Positions 1-5,499 of a stretch of 5,499 nucleotides of DNA are shown one piece after another. The DNA is taken from positions 1 to 5,499 of the forward strand of contig JASEIR010000144.1 in the NCBI GenBank assembly GCA_030017355.1, in the 5' to 3' direction. Every line of letters starts with the position of its first letter. Position 1 is the first letter of the stretch. Position numbers and translations under genes: made by a program. The stretch comes from Actinomycetota bacterium (GTDB lineage Bacteria > Actinomycetota > Aquicultoria > Aquicultorales > Aquicultoraceae). The notes under the pieces were generated by a model. That model saw only the letters and a program-made list of their open reading frames with translations, had not been told where the DNA came from and ran no database searches.

Positions 1-86
1 GTGTTTATCATGTTATAAACAAATACAATTGCAATTGCTACAGCAATCACTGACACTGCCATTATGATATTTTTTTTATTGATCAT
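1..86 (-). CDS. N-terminus of a membrane-anchored protein, partial (runs off left edge)
   Basis: Reading the minus strand from an ATG at 86-84 gives 28 codons with no stop before the window edge. The peptide begins MINKKNII and continues as an uninterrupted hydrophobic run of Ala, Val and Ile (about residues 7-24). A short basic head followed by such a run is a signal peptide or N-terminal membrane anchor. A purine-rich stretch containing AAAGGA (complement of 101-106) lies upstream, though its 14-nt spacing is long. A TATAAT promoter on the same strand lies further out. A second ATG at codon 9 is an alternative start but would remove the basic residues. The gene is divergent from the lipoprotein gene. 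Too little is present to name a family; the main uncertainty is the short length. Confidence 0.55.
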   Translation of the reverse strand, partial: MINKKNIIMAVSVIAVAIAIVFVYNMIN

Positions 87-130
87 TTAAGAAATCACTT
101 TCCTTTCCAACCAAGCATATGGCTACATTT

Positions 131-160
131 ATTATACCTGGAAATACTTTGCAAATACAA
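131..160 (-). promoter_or_regulatory. Candidate sigma-70 promoter for the leftward gene
   Basis: On the minus strand a perfect -10 hexamer TATAAT (complement of 131-136) is preceded by TTGTAT (complement of 155-160) across an 18-nt spacer. The -35 matches the consensus at only 3 of 6 positions. Transcription would start about 40 nt ahead of the ATG at 86, a reasonable leader length. The spacer contains the palindrome TTTGCAAA (148-155). This is assigned by motif only. Confidence 0.45.
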
Positions 161-199
161 TCACAAAGTTTAGCAGCTCGAGAAAACAAAGGCTAACCA

Positions 200-228
200 T
201 TGACCACGCCCTTGCAAGCTGGTATTTT
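200..228 (+). promoter_or_regulatory. Candidate extended -10 promoter for the rightward operon
   Basis: TTGACC at 200-205 matches the -35 consensus at 5 of 6 positions. It is followed after exactly 17 nt by TATTTT at 223-228 (4 of 6). The bases TGG at 220-222 supply the TGN element of an extended -10, which can offset a weak hexamer. The expected transcription start is near 235, giving a leader of about 70 nt before the ATG at 305. No other promoter of comparable quality is visible before the lipoprotein gene. Confidence 0.5.
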
Positions 229-288
229 TAAATTAGTTCCAATATAGAAATTTAGTTCTTAGTAACCCATACGTAACAAGAAAGCATC

Positions 289-297
289 GGGAGGAAG
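289..297 (+). promoter_or_regulatory. Ribosome binding site for the lipoprotein gene
   Basis: GGGAGGAAG ends 7 nt before the ATG at 305. It is a strong Shine-Dalgarno match and fixes this start. Confidence 0.8.
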
Positions 298-304
298 TTT
301 CATA

Positions 305-727
305 ATGAGGAAAAGTTTCACGAAGTTATTATTATGCCTTATTTTTCTGGCTGTAGTTCTGTTTGCGGTTGGCTGCCAAGAATCGTCATCTCTTACTGAG
401 ATATTAGGACAAAAGGAAGAAACTAGGTTGAGCGCTAAGCAGCTAAATGATATAAAGGGCCAAATAGGTGCTGAAATCTATGGTTTCTATCCAAATAACT
501 ATGGACAAAATCGTGTGTATGGTGTTGTAATAAACGGTAGCAAGCAAGATTTAAAGAAAGTTACTTTCACGGTCAGGTTTGGGAAAAGAGGCTTGGGCTC
601 GAAATGTGGAGAGATTACAGTAAAAGATCTGCCTGCCGGAAAGAAGAAAAGTTTTGATGTTGCAACTTCGATAAGTGTCGACCAAAAAGGCGAATATAAT
701 CTTGTGTTGGACAGCGCCTGGAAGTAG
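305..727 (+). CDS. Small lipoprotein, possibly FxLYD-like beta-sandwich
   Basis: The 140-residue product opens with the basic head MRKSFTK, then a hydrophobic run (residues 8-22) ending in AVGC, with Cys24 as the likely lipidated residue. This is a type II (lipoprotein) signal, with a slightly atypical Ala at -3. A polar linker (about 25-55) leads to a compact domain (about 57-140). There, VYGVVINGSKQDLKKVTFTV followed by a Leu-Pro-Ala-Gly turn (109-112) and alternating beta-type residues resembles FxLYD or other small extracytoplasmic beta-sandwich domains. That family call is tentative and made by eye. The protein should sit on the outer face of the cytoplasmic membrane or in the periplasm. 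A second cysteine (Cys101) has no visible partner in the mature protein other than the lipidated one. It is probably the first gene of the operon leading into the ligase-like gene. No enzymatic function is evident. Confidence 0.85.
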   Translation: MRKSFTKLLLCLIFLAVVLFAVGCQESSSLTEILGQKEETRLSAKQLNDIKGQIGAEIYGFYPNNYGQNRVYGVVINGSKQDLKKVTFTVRFGKRGLGSKCGEITVKDLPAGKKKSFDVATSISVDQKGEYNLVLDSAWK

Positions 728-776
728 TCTAGTAACTATACGCTATTTTATCTTTAACGTATCATTGGCGCCTGAA

Positions 777-783
777 AAGAGGT
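777..783 (+). promoter_or_regulatory. Shine-Dalgarno-like site pointing to a non-AUG start of the ligase gene
   Basis: AAGAGGT contains the anti-SD match GAGGT (779-783). The nearest in-frame codons at functional spacing are ATC at 791 (7 nt) and ATA at 794 (10 nt). There is no ATG, GTG or TTG in this frame between the stop at 773-775 and GTG 857. The site is 73 nt from GTG 857, far too distant to serve it directly. Confidence 0.4.
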
Positions 784-803
784 AGAAACCATCATAGCTG
801 CTT

Positions 804-841
804 TAGCTCAGGCAAAGCAACGGGTTTATATAGCTGAGCTA
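804..841 (+). repeat. Perfect 8-bp inverted repeat near the ligase start
   Basis: TAGCTCAG at 804-811 is exactly complementary to CTGAGCTA at 834-841, leaving a 22-nt loop. In RNA this could form a hairpin between the Shine-Dalgarno-like site at 777-783 and the GTG at 857. No U-tract follows, so it does not look like an intrinsic terminator. Whether it is regulatory or simply coding sequence is undecided. Confidence 0.4.
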
Positions 842-856
842 CTGCTGATAAGCTTT

Positions 857-2809
857 GTGGCCATATATCCCATTGTTATTAACCCTTTCTTTTCACCTAT
901 TTTCGGCCTTCCCAAGCTTACCATGCTAAGATTGGCTTCTCTGGCATTTCTAGGAATCTGGCTGCTCCAATATGCTAGTAATGGGTTCTTTAATATAAGC
1001 AGGTCTAATCTACGTTTGCCCCTCATAGCTTTTTTCTTTGTTGCAGTTCTTTCGAGCCTCCAATCAATTCATCCACTTACATCGATTCTTGGCCAATACG
1101 GGCGCTGGGAGGGCCTATTAACAATCTCGTGCTATCTTATTCTTTATTTAACTGCTCACAAGTTAGCTGAACGGAAAGAGCTCTTGAATTCGCTTCATCT
1201 TTCGCTTCTTGCCTCTTCTCTTACCATCTCAACTATCGCAATTATTGAACACTTTTGGACTAACCCATTCCTGCTCTTTGCTAAAACTTACTGCCCTGTA
1301 GAATTTAGCCAACCAAACGCATACGATACAAGCCGCAGTATCGCAACATTCGGCAACGCTACATTTCTAGCTGCTTATTTGGCTATAGTTTTGCCAATTA
1401 TCTTTTCTTATTCAATGTTTATGGGAAAAACTGCTAGACTTAGGGTGCTTTCTTATTTATCGCTCTTTTTTACATTGATTTCGCTTCTTCTAACACTTGG
1501 AAGAGCTGCCTGGTTGGGGGCATTTGCTGGGATTGTTCTTATTCTTTGGCTTAGTTGGAGTAGGGCTAAAAGGTTTTATAAGCACGCAACCGCTGTAGCT
1601 ATAATTTTTGCACTTGCTTTTGCCATAATGAGTATGGCTGGCTATGCTCATCCATTAAAAGACCGGTTTGCTTCCATTTTTAAAGTCGAGGGTAGCACGC
1701 TGACAAGGATTCAAATATGGCGCTCGTCTCTGCCTTTAATTTCAGAAAATCCACTTCTTGGCTCAGGTCCCGATACGTTTAAATACGTTTTTGGAAAATA
1801 TAAGCCAGAGGGCTGGGTTCAGCATTTATCCGACCCTCAGATTGATAGGGCTCACAGCGACATCCTACAGACAACTATCACTCAGGGCATTTTAGGTCTG
1901 CTGGTATACCTATGGCTTTCAATATTGATCTTTTGGTTAGGGATTAAAAAGGCAAAACCCTGGAAAAATTCCGATGAATTTTGGATAGTTGCCGGCATGC
2001 TTGGTTCGGCCTTTGCTTATATTACCCAGTTGCAATTTAATTTTAGTCACTTTTCTACTGCTCCTCTTTTTTGGATTATTCTGGGTATTGTCACCCGGCT
2101 TCTGTTTACTAGCAGCAATAGCAAAATAATTGCAACTGGAATATCCAGACGGCAAAGGCCTGCCGCAATCGCTCTTATCTCTATTATGATTGTTGTCTTG
2201 GCCACATGGAGCATCCTTCCTTTGGAAGCTGATATTCATTTTGAAAGGGGACGCTCCCTTGAAGCTAAAGGGAAACTTAAAGATGCAATTACTGAATACA
2301 CGCTGGCTACCACAATAAATGGTTATGAACCTATTTACAAAGTTTCGCTCGCAAAGGCTCTTATACAATCAGGGATAAAAACCAAAAACAAAGAAAGCAT
2401 AGACCTCGGCTCTCAAGTCTTCTCTCAGGCTAAGCAATTGAACCCCTTTGATGAGCATATCTATTTCAGCGAAGGTGACGCTTATCTTAATGCAGGACGC
2501 AGCGGGTGGCCCTCCTTTTTTGAAAAATCTATAGAAAGTCTTTACCGCGGGCTTGAATTAAATCCAGTAATGGTCGATGCCTATATTGACATAGGGATAG
2601 CATACGCATATCTAAGAAACTACGATGAAGCCATTAACGCTTGGAACGACGCGCTTGCAATTGAGCCAAACAACGATAAGGTGTATTTTAACCTTGGCTG
2701 GGTTTATGAGCAAAAAGGTGAGCAAAAACTTGCAAAGAAGGCTTACTTAAAAGCCTTCCGCTTAAACCCCCAGATGATAGAGGCGAGGGTTGCGTCTGAC
2801 CGCTTGTAA
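857..2809 (+). CDS. O-antigen ligase/polymerase-like membrane protein with C-terminal TPR repeats
   Basis: The 650-residue product (from GTG 857) has about a dozen hydrophobic segments up to residue ~455, then a soluble TPR region. Wzy/WaaL-superfamily hallmarks are visible: TLGRAAW (213-219, with Arg216), Leu-Thr-Arg plus an Ile-Trp pair near 282-288, NPLLGSGPDTF ending near 307, and RAHSDILQ (His333) before a GLLVYL helix. In this superfamily, conserved Arg and His residues in the large extracytoplasmic loop are implicated in transferring undecaprenyl-linked glycan to an acceptor. TPR-like units lie at about 458-491, 532-572 (irregular), 573-606 and 607-640. Such TPR tails occur in bacterial ligases, where they are thought to bind partner proteins. 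The start is doubtful: the frame is open from 776, the upstream codons encode family-like sequence running into the first membrane helix, and a Shine-Dalgarno-like site precedes ATC 791. The true protein may be 22 residues longer. The substrate, whether O-antigen, capsule or protein glycan, cannot be read from sequence. Confidence 0.9.
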   Translation: MAIYPIVINPFFSPIFGLPKLTMLRLASLAFLGIWLLQYASNGFFNISRSNLRLPLIAFFFVAVLSSLQSIHPLTSILGQYGRWEGLLTISCYLILYLTAHKLAERKELLNSLHLSLLASSLTISTIAIIEHFWTNPFLLFAKTYCPVEFSQPNAYDTSRSIATFGNATFLAAYLAIVLPIIFSYSMFMGKTARLRVLSYLSLFFTLISLLLTLGRAAWLGAFAGIVLILWLSWSRAKRFYKHATAVAIIFALAFAIMSMAGYAHPLKDRFASIFKVEGSTLTRIQIWRSSLPLISENPLLGSGPDTFKYVFGKYKPEGWVQHLSDPQIDRAHSDILQTTITQGILGLLVYLWLSILIFWLGIKKAKPWKNSDEFWIVAGMLGSAFAYITQLQFNFSHFSTAPLFWIILGIVTRLLFTSSNSKIIATGISRRQRPAAIALISIMIVVLATWSILPLEADIHFERGRSLEAKGKLKDAITEYTLATTINGYEPIYKVSLAKALIQSGIKTKNKESIDLGSQVFSQAKQLNPFDEHIYFSEGDAYLNAGRSGWPSFFEKSIESLYRGLELNPVMVDAYIDIGIAYAYLRNYDEAINAWNDALAIEPNNDKVYFNLGWVYEQKGEQKLAKKAYLKAFRLNPQMIEARVASDRL

Positions 2810-2824
2810 AACACGTAAAATTAC

Positions 2825-2830
2825 TATAAT
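2825..2830 (+). promoter_or_regulatory. Possible internal -10 element before the TPR gene
   Basis: A perfect TATAAT lies in the 38-nt gap between the ligase and TPR genes. The best -35 is TTGTAA (2804-2809, 4 of 6), but the spacer is only 15 nt, and the resulting leader would be about 12 nt. It may be chance in AT-rich DNA. Confidence 0.2.
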
Positions 2831-2838
2831 CTTTCCTT

Positions 2839-2844
2839 AAGGTG
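2839..2844 (+). promoter_or_regulatory. Ribosome binding site for the TPR gene
   Basis: AAGGTG lies 4 nt before the ATG at 2849 (6 nt if counted from AAGG). It is a moderate match that supports this start. Confidence 0.6.
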
Positions 2845-2848
2845 CCAA

Positions 2849-3550
2849 ATGACACTAGATGACTACTCGGATTACACGAAAGAATTAAAAATAAGCCCAA
2901 GTACGGGAGCAGGCTCGGGGGGAACCCGGTCGGAAAATGGAATTAGCCTATGGCTTGCTGGTTTAATAGTATGCTCTCTTATCCTCATATTTGTAATTGC
3001 AGGTTTAATAGTGCGCACCGTATATTTTCAGCCGCCTAAAATCCGCACTGCTGTTGAAAGAGAACTTTATAAGTATAGAGATGCAATCAATAAAAACCCA
3101 AACGATTCTGATGCCTACATAGGCCTTGCAGGCGTTTACCTTGAGATTAACCAGCCACAAAAAGCAATTGATATGTTAAATAAAGCGATAAAGATAAGCC
3201 CAAATTCATGGAGTGCTGAGTTTGAGTTCGGCCTAGCCTACGATGCCTTAGGCAAGACAGATGATGCCATCAGCCATTTCTGGCAAGCTGCAAATATTAA
3301 TCCAGGTAGCGAGTTGGCATTTTATCAACTAGGAAAACTTTATATGAGAAAGAAGCTATATGGGCAAGCAATTCAGGCTTTCAAAAAAACTATTAGGATA
3401 AATCCAACGCTTGCTGATGCCCACTATTACCTGGGCTATTGCTATGAAAAAACCAACAAAATAGAGCTTGCCAAAAATGAGTACCGCGAAGCGCTTAAAT
3501 ATATTACTGATTACCCCGAAGCAAAAAAAGCGCTTAAAAGACTGGAATAG
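2849..3550 (+). CDS. Single-pass membrane protein with four TPR repeats
   Basis: The 233-residue product has a polar N-terminal tail (1-31) with a Gly/Ser-rich linker near 17-30. One strong membrane helix follows (about 32-58), then about four consecutive 34-residue TPR units at roughly 87-120, 121-154, 155-188 and 189-222. The TPR pattern is clear: Ala-Tyr near each repeat start, Gly/Ala-Tyr turns, and closing motifs such as ISPNS, INPGS and INPTL. There are no catalytic motifs. By family knowledge it is a protein-protein scaffold. The tail before the helix lacks signal-peptide character, so the likely topology is N-in with the TPRs outside, but this is inferred. It follows the ligase, which also ends in TPRs, by 38 nt, suggesting the two act in one complex. 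The partner is unknown. Confidence 0.88.
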   Translation: MTLDDYSDYTKELKISPSTGAGSGGTRSENGISLWLAGLIVCSLILIFVIAGLIVRTVYFQPPKIRTAVERELYKYRDAINKNPNDSDAYIGLAGVYLEINQPQKAIDMLNKAIKISPNSWSAEFEFGLAYDALGKTDDAISHFWQAANINPGSELAFYQLGKLYMRKKLYGQAIQAFKKTIRINPTLADAHYYLGYCYEKTNKIELAKNEYREALKYITDYPEAKKALKRLE

Positions 3551-3554
3551 ATTT

Positions 3555-3562
3555 AGAGGAAG
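3555..3562 (+). promoter_or_regulatory. Ribosome binding site for the first NHL gene
   Basis: AGAGGAAG fills most of the 15-nt gap after the TPR gene and stands at normal spacing from the ATG at 3566. This supports translation as part of the same operon. Confidence 0.75.
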
Positions 3563-3565
3563 ACT

Positions 3566-4558
3566 ATGCAACAAATTAGTTCAAGAAACTTTCTTATCAT
3601 ACTGCTAGTAATACTAATAGTGATGGCCCTCATCCTTCTTTATTTGTATTTTCTGCTAAATCAGCCACCAGGTCTGCCAGCAGTTCAGAGCCAACAAATG
3701 CAATACCTTTTTAGTATATACGGCTATGGGACGTCAGAAGATGAGTTGCTGTACCGGCCAACAGATGTTGCGTTTGATGAAGATGGCAACATCTTCATTA
3801 CTGATACAGGCCATGCGCGAGTGCTTAAATTTGACTCTTCAGGTAAATTCTTAAGGAAATTTGGTAAAAAAGGTTTTGGAAAAGGCGACCTTATGGAGCC
3901 AGTTGGCATATCTGTATCTAAGGATGGGCAAATATTTGTTGCCGATAAAGCGCTTAGCAAGATTGTTGTGTTTGACGACGAAAGCGGAAATGTTCAAAGC
4001 GAATTCCAAGTTATGATGCCAATTAAACCTCAGATAGCAAATGGCAAATTATATCTTACAACATACGCGCACGTAATGATTTTTAATCTGAATTGCGAAA
4101 AATTGGATGAATGGGGTAGGAGGGGCAAGCAGGTTGGTGAATTTGATTCCCCGGCAGGTATTGCCGTAGACGAAGACGACAACGTTTACGTGTCAGACAC
4201 GCTGAACTTAAGATTTCAGGCTTTCTCAAAACGCAATAAGTTGCTATGGGTCAGAGGTAAGCCAGCAAAGGATATCAAAGCTGAGGATAGAAAATTTGGG
4301 CTTCCCTATGGTGTTGCTATAGATGATAAAAATCTTTTATATGTGGTGGATGCATTTGATAGCTCAATAAGAGTTTTAGATAAGAAGGGCAACCAAATCG
4401 TGGTTCTAGGCGGTAAAGAAGGTTCTCGAGAAGGACAGTTTTACCAGCCAACTGGAATTGCTTATGACCAAAACGGTGTTTTTGCTATTGCTGATAAATT
4501 TAACGACCGCGTGCAGGTTGTAAGAATTACTGTTGATGCTAACCAACCAAGAAAGTGA
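3566..4558 (+). CDS. Membrane-anchored NHL-repeat six-bladed beta-propeller protein
   Basis: The 330-residue product starts MQQISSRNF, followed by an N-terminal membrane anchor (about 9-31) and a Pro-rich linker (34-39). The rest is a run of NHL-type blades at about 61-90, 108-137, 153-175, 192-221, 243-272 and 290-319. Signature pieces recur: Pro-x-Gly-Ile/Val-Ala, Asp-Gly-Asn, then a Val-x-Asp strand and Arg-Val near each blade end (for example ITDTGHARVLKF and IADKFNDRVQVV). Blade 3 is degenerate, reading YLTTYAHVMIF without the Asp and Arg. Six blades match a closed propeller. NHL propellers bind proteins, RNA or ligands and some are lyases; no catalytic set is recognised here. The anchor implies the propeller is on the outer face of the cytoplasmic membrane. 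The gene lies 15 nt after the TPR gene and 15 nt before a second gene of the same layout. Confidence 0.9.
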   Translation: MQQISSRNFLIILLVILIVMALILLYLYFLLNQPPGLPAVQSQQMQYLFSIYGYGTSEDELLYRPTDVAFDEDGNIFITDTGHARVLKFDSSGKFLRKFGKKGFGKGDLMEPVGISVSKDGQIFVADKALSKIVVFDDESGNVQSEFQVMMPIKPQIANGKLYLTTYAHVMIFNLNCEKLDEWGRRGKQVGEFDSPAGIAVDEDDNVYVSDTLNLRFQAFSKRNKLLWVRGKPAKDIKAEDRKFGLPYGVAIDDKNLLYVVDAFDSSIRVLDKKGNQIVVLGGKEGSREGQFYQPTGIAYDQNGVFAIADKFNDRVQVVRITVDANQPRK

Positions 4559-4573
4559 TATTTAAATAAACCT

Positions 4574-5499
4574 ATGATGAGAAAAGACATCATAAAGGGG
4601 TCAATAAAAATCAACAAACGCTATTTCATCTTGACCATCCTTCTTGTATCAATTATTGGCTCCGTTGGATTAATTAGCTATATCTACTCAATACTTGGGG
4701 ATGAATTTGCTTTAGACCGCTCAACTGATATCATGGGCCGGCCAAAATATATTCACCCGATAGGTGACCGCGGAAAAGGCCAGCTATCTGGGCCCCTCTC
4801 GGTTGCTGTTTTCGGTAAATATGTCTATATTGCGGATTCATTGCATGGAAAGCTGGCTATTTTTACAAAGCGGGGGGCCCACGTAACATCAATAAAGATT
4901 ACTGGAAAGACGAAAGTCTACCCTATCGGAATTGCTATCGACGATCAGCGCCGTATTTATTTAACAATTGAAAGTCAAGGCTCATACCGTATTATTGTTG
5001 TTGACTCTGACGGTCATTTTCAATACGTGTTCCCAGCAAATCCTGGTACTAATGATGGCAATGTGCCAATTCTCAACCGTCCGACAGGGCTTTTTTACCA
5101 GGATGACAAGCTTTATGTGACGGATGCAGGTGATCATGATATAAAGATATTTACTACTGATGGCAGGCTATTAAAAAAGTTTGGACGCCCAGGATATAAA
5201 CCTGGCGAATTTATGTTTCCGCACGGTATTACTGCTGATGAGAATGGCGAAATCTTTGTTGCTGATTCTAACAACAGCAGGGTGCAGGTCTTTGATAAAA
5301 ACGGGCGCTTTAAATACCTTTTTAAACCAAATCCCAAAGAGCCGCTGCTGCTTCCAAGGGGAATTGCTATTGACAGTTTAGGGCGCGTGCACGTCGTTGA
5401 TCTTGCCAGGCAAAAAGTCTTTGTTTTCACAAAAGAAGGCAAGTTTCTTTTAAGCTATGGTTCAGGCCGCGGAATTGAAGAGCCGCTTTCATACCCAAA
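4574..5499 (+). CDS. Second membrane-anchored NHL-repeat protein, partial (runs off right edge)
   Basis: From ATG 4574 the frame is open for 308 codons plus 2 bases to the window end, with no stop. The peptide begins MMRKDIIKGS, followed by a basic stretch (KINKR, 12-16) and a membrane anchor (about 17-39). NHL-type blades follow at roughly 71-98, 115-144, 166-195, 212-242 and 257-286, and a further unit begins near 302. The clearest are YVTDAGDHDIKIF and FVADSNNSRVQVF. Blade 2 (YLTIESQGSYRIIVV) is degenerate, like blade 3 of the preceding gene. The gap to that gene is 15 nt. The start is the weakest point: ATG 4574 and ATG 4577 lack a good Shine-Dalgarno, whereas AAGGGG (4595-4600) lies inside the frame. 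This is probably a diverged tandem paralogue of its neighbour. Function is unknown beyond likely extracytoplasmic binding. Confidence 0.85.
   Translation, partial: MMRKDIIKGSIKINKRYFILTILLVSIIGSVGLISYIYSILGDEFALDRSTDIMGRPKYIHPIGDRGKGQLSGPLSVAVFGKYVYIADSLHGKLAIFTKRGAHVTSIKITGKTKVYPIGIAIDDQRRIYLTIESQGSYRIIVVDSDGHFQYVFPANPGTNDGNVPILNRPTGLFYQDDKLYVTDAGDHDIKIFTTDGRLLKKFGRPGYKPGEFMFPHGITADENGEIFVADSNNSRVQVFDKNGRFKYLFKPNPKEPLLLPRGIAIDSLGRVHVVDLARQKVFVFTKEGKFLLSYGSGRGIEEPLSYP

Noticed and set aside
797..847. tRNA-like look of the segment containing TTTAGCTCAG
   Set aside because: It resembles a tRNA D-arm, but there is no acceptor-stem pairing, no T-arm (GTTCGA-type) and no 3' CCA in reach. The similarity is limited to one short motif.
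1937..2368. 143-codon minus-strand open frame inside the ligase gene
   Set aside because: It lies wholly opposite a well-supported membrane/TPR coding region. Its product is rich in Cys, Lys and Ser with no domain pattern, as expected for an antisense shadow.
2916..2928. G-rich then C-rich stretch (CGGG...CCCG) near the start of the TPR gene
   Set aside because: The stem is only 4 bp, it has no U-tract, and it falls in codons for a Gly/Ser-rich linker. It is not a terminator.
4871..4880. Run of six G followed by CCC as a possible frameshift site
   Set aside because: The NHL reading frame is continuous and repeat-like on both sides of the run, so no shift is needed.
5181..5381. Plus-strand 66-codon open frame in another frame of the second NHL gene
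   Set aside because: It is embedded in the NHL frame, which is open to the window edge and shows clear repeats. The alternative product has no recognisable features.
5134..5442. 102-codon minus-strand open frame at the right end
   Set aside because: The plus strand here encodes regular NHL blades; the antisense product shows no motif and no Shine-Dalgarno.

Overview
The window is AT-rich bacterial DNA, roughly 40% G+C by eye. It has Shine-Dalgarno leaders, sigma-70-type promoter elements and tightly packed genes on one strand. Nothing in it fixes the taxon. A lipobox protein, a TPR-fused O-antigen-ligase-like polymerase and signal-anchored NHL-repeat proteins point to a bacterium that puts much of its machinery on the outer face of the cytoplasmic membrane. 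There are no rRNA, tRNA, CRISPR or mobile-element signatures.

Layout: (a) 1-86, minus strand: the first 28 codons of a membrane-anchored protein that leaves the left edge. (b) 87-304: a divergent intergenic region with a candidate promoter facing each way. (c) 305-727: a small lipoprotein. (d) about 791 or 857 to 2809: a polytopic O-antigen ligase/polymerase-like protein with C-terminal TPR repeats; its start is unusual because no ATG is available. (e) 2849-3550: a single-pass membrane TPR protein. (f) 3566-4558: a membrane-anchored NHL-repeat beta-propeller. (g) 4574 to the right edge: a second NHL-repeat protein of the same layout, cut by the window end.

The plus-strand genes look like one operon. 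After the first gene the gaps are 38, 15 and 15 nt (63 to 129 nt before the ligase, depending on its start), and I see no terminator hairpin. A plausible extended -10 promoter lies at 200-228. The shared theme is envelope glycan handling (Wzy/WaaL-type enzyme) plus extracytoplasmic protein-protein scaffolds (TPR and NHL propellers). My inference is a module for assembling or modifying a surface polymer or extracellular structure. The substrate cannot be read from this window, and the operon continues to the right.

The points most worth a second look are the AUG-less start region of the ligase with an adjacent perfect 8-bp inverted repeat, the ligase-TPR-NHL-NHL gene set, and the shared degenerate blade in the two NHL proteins.
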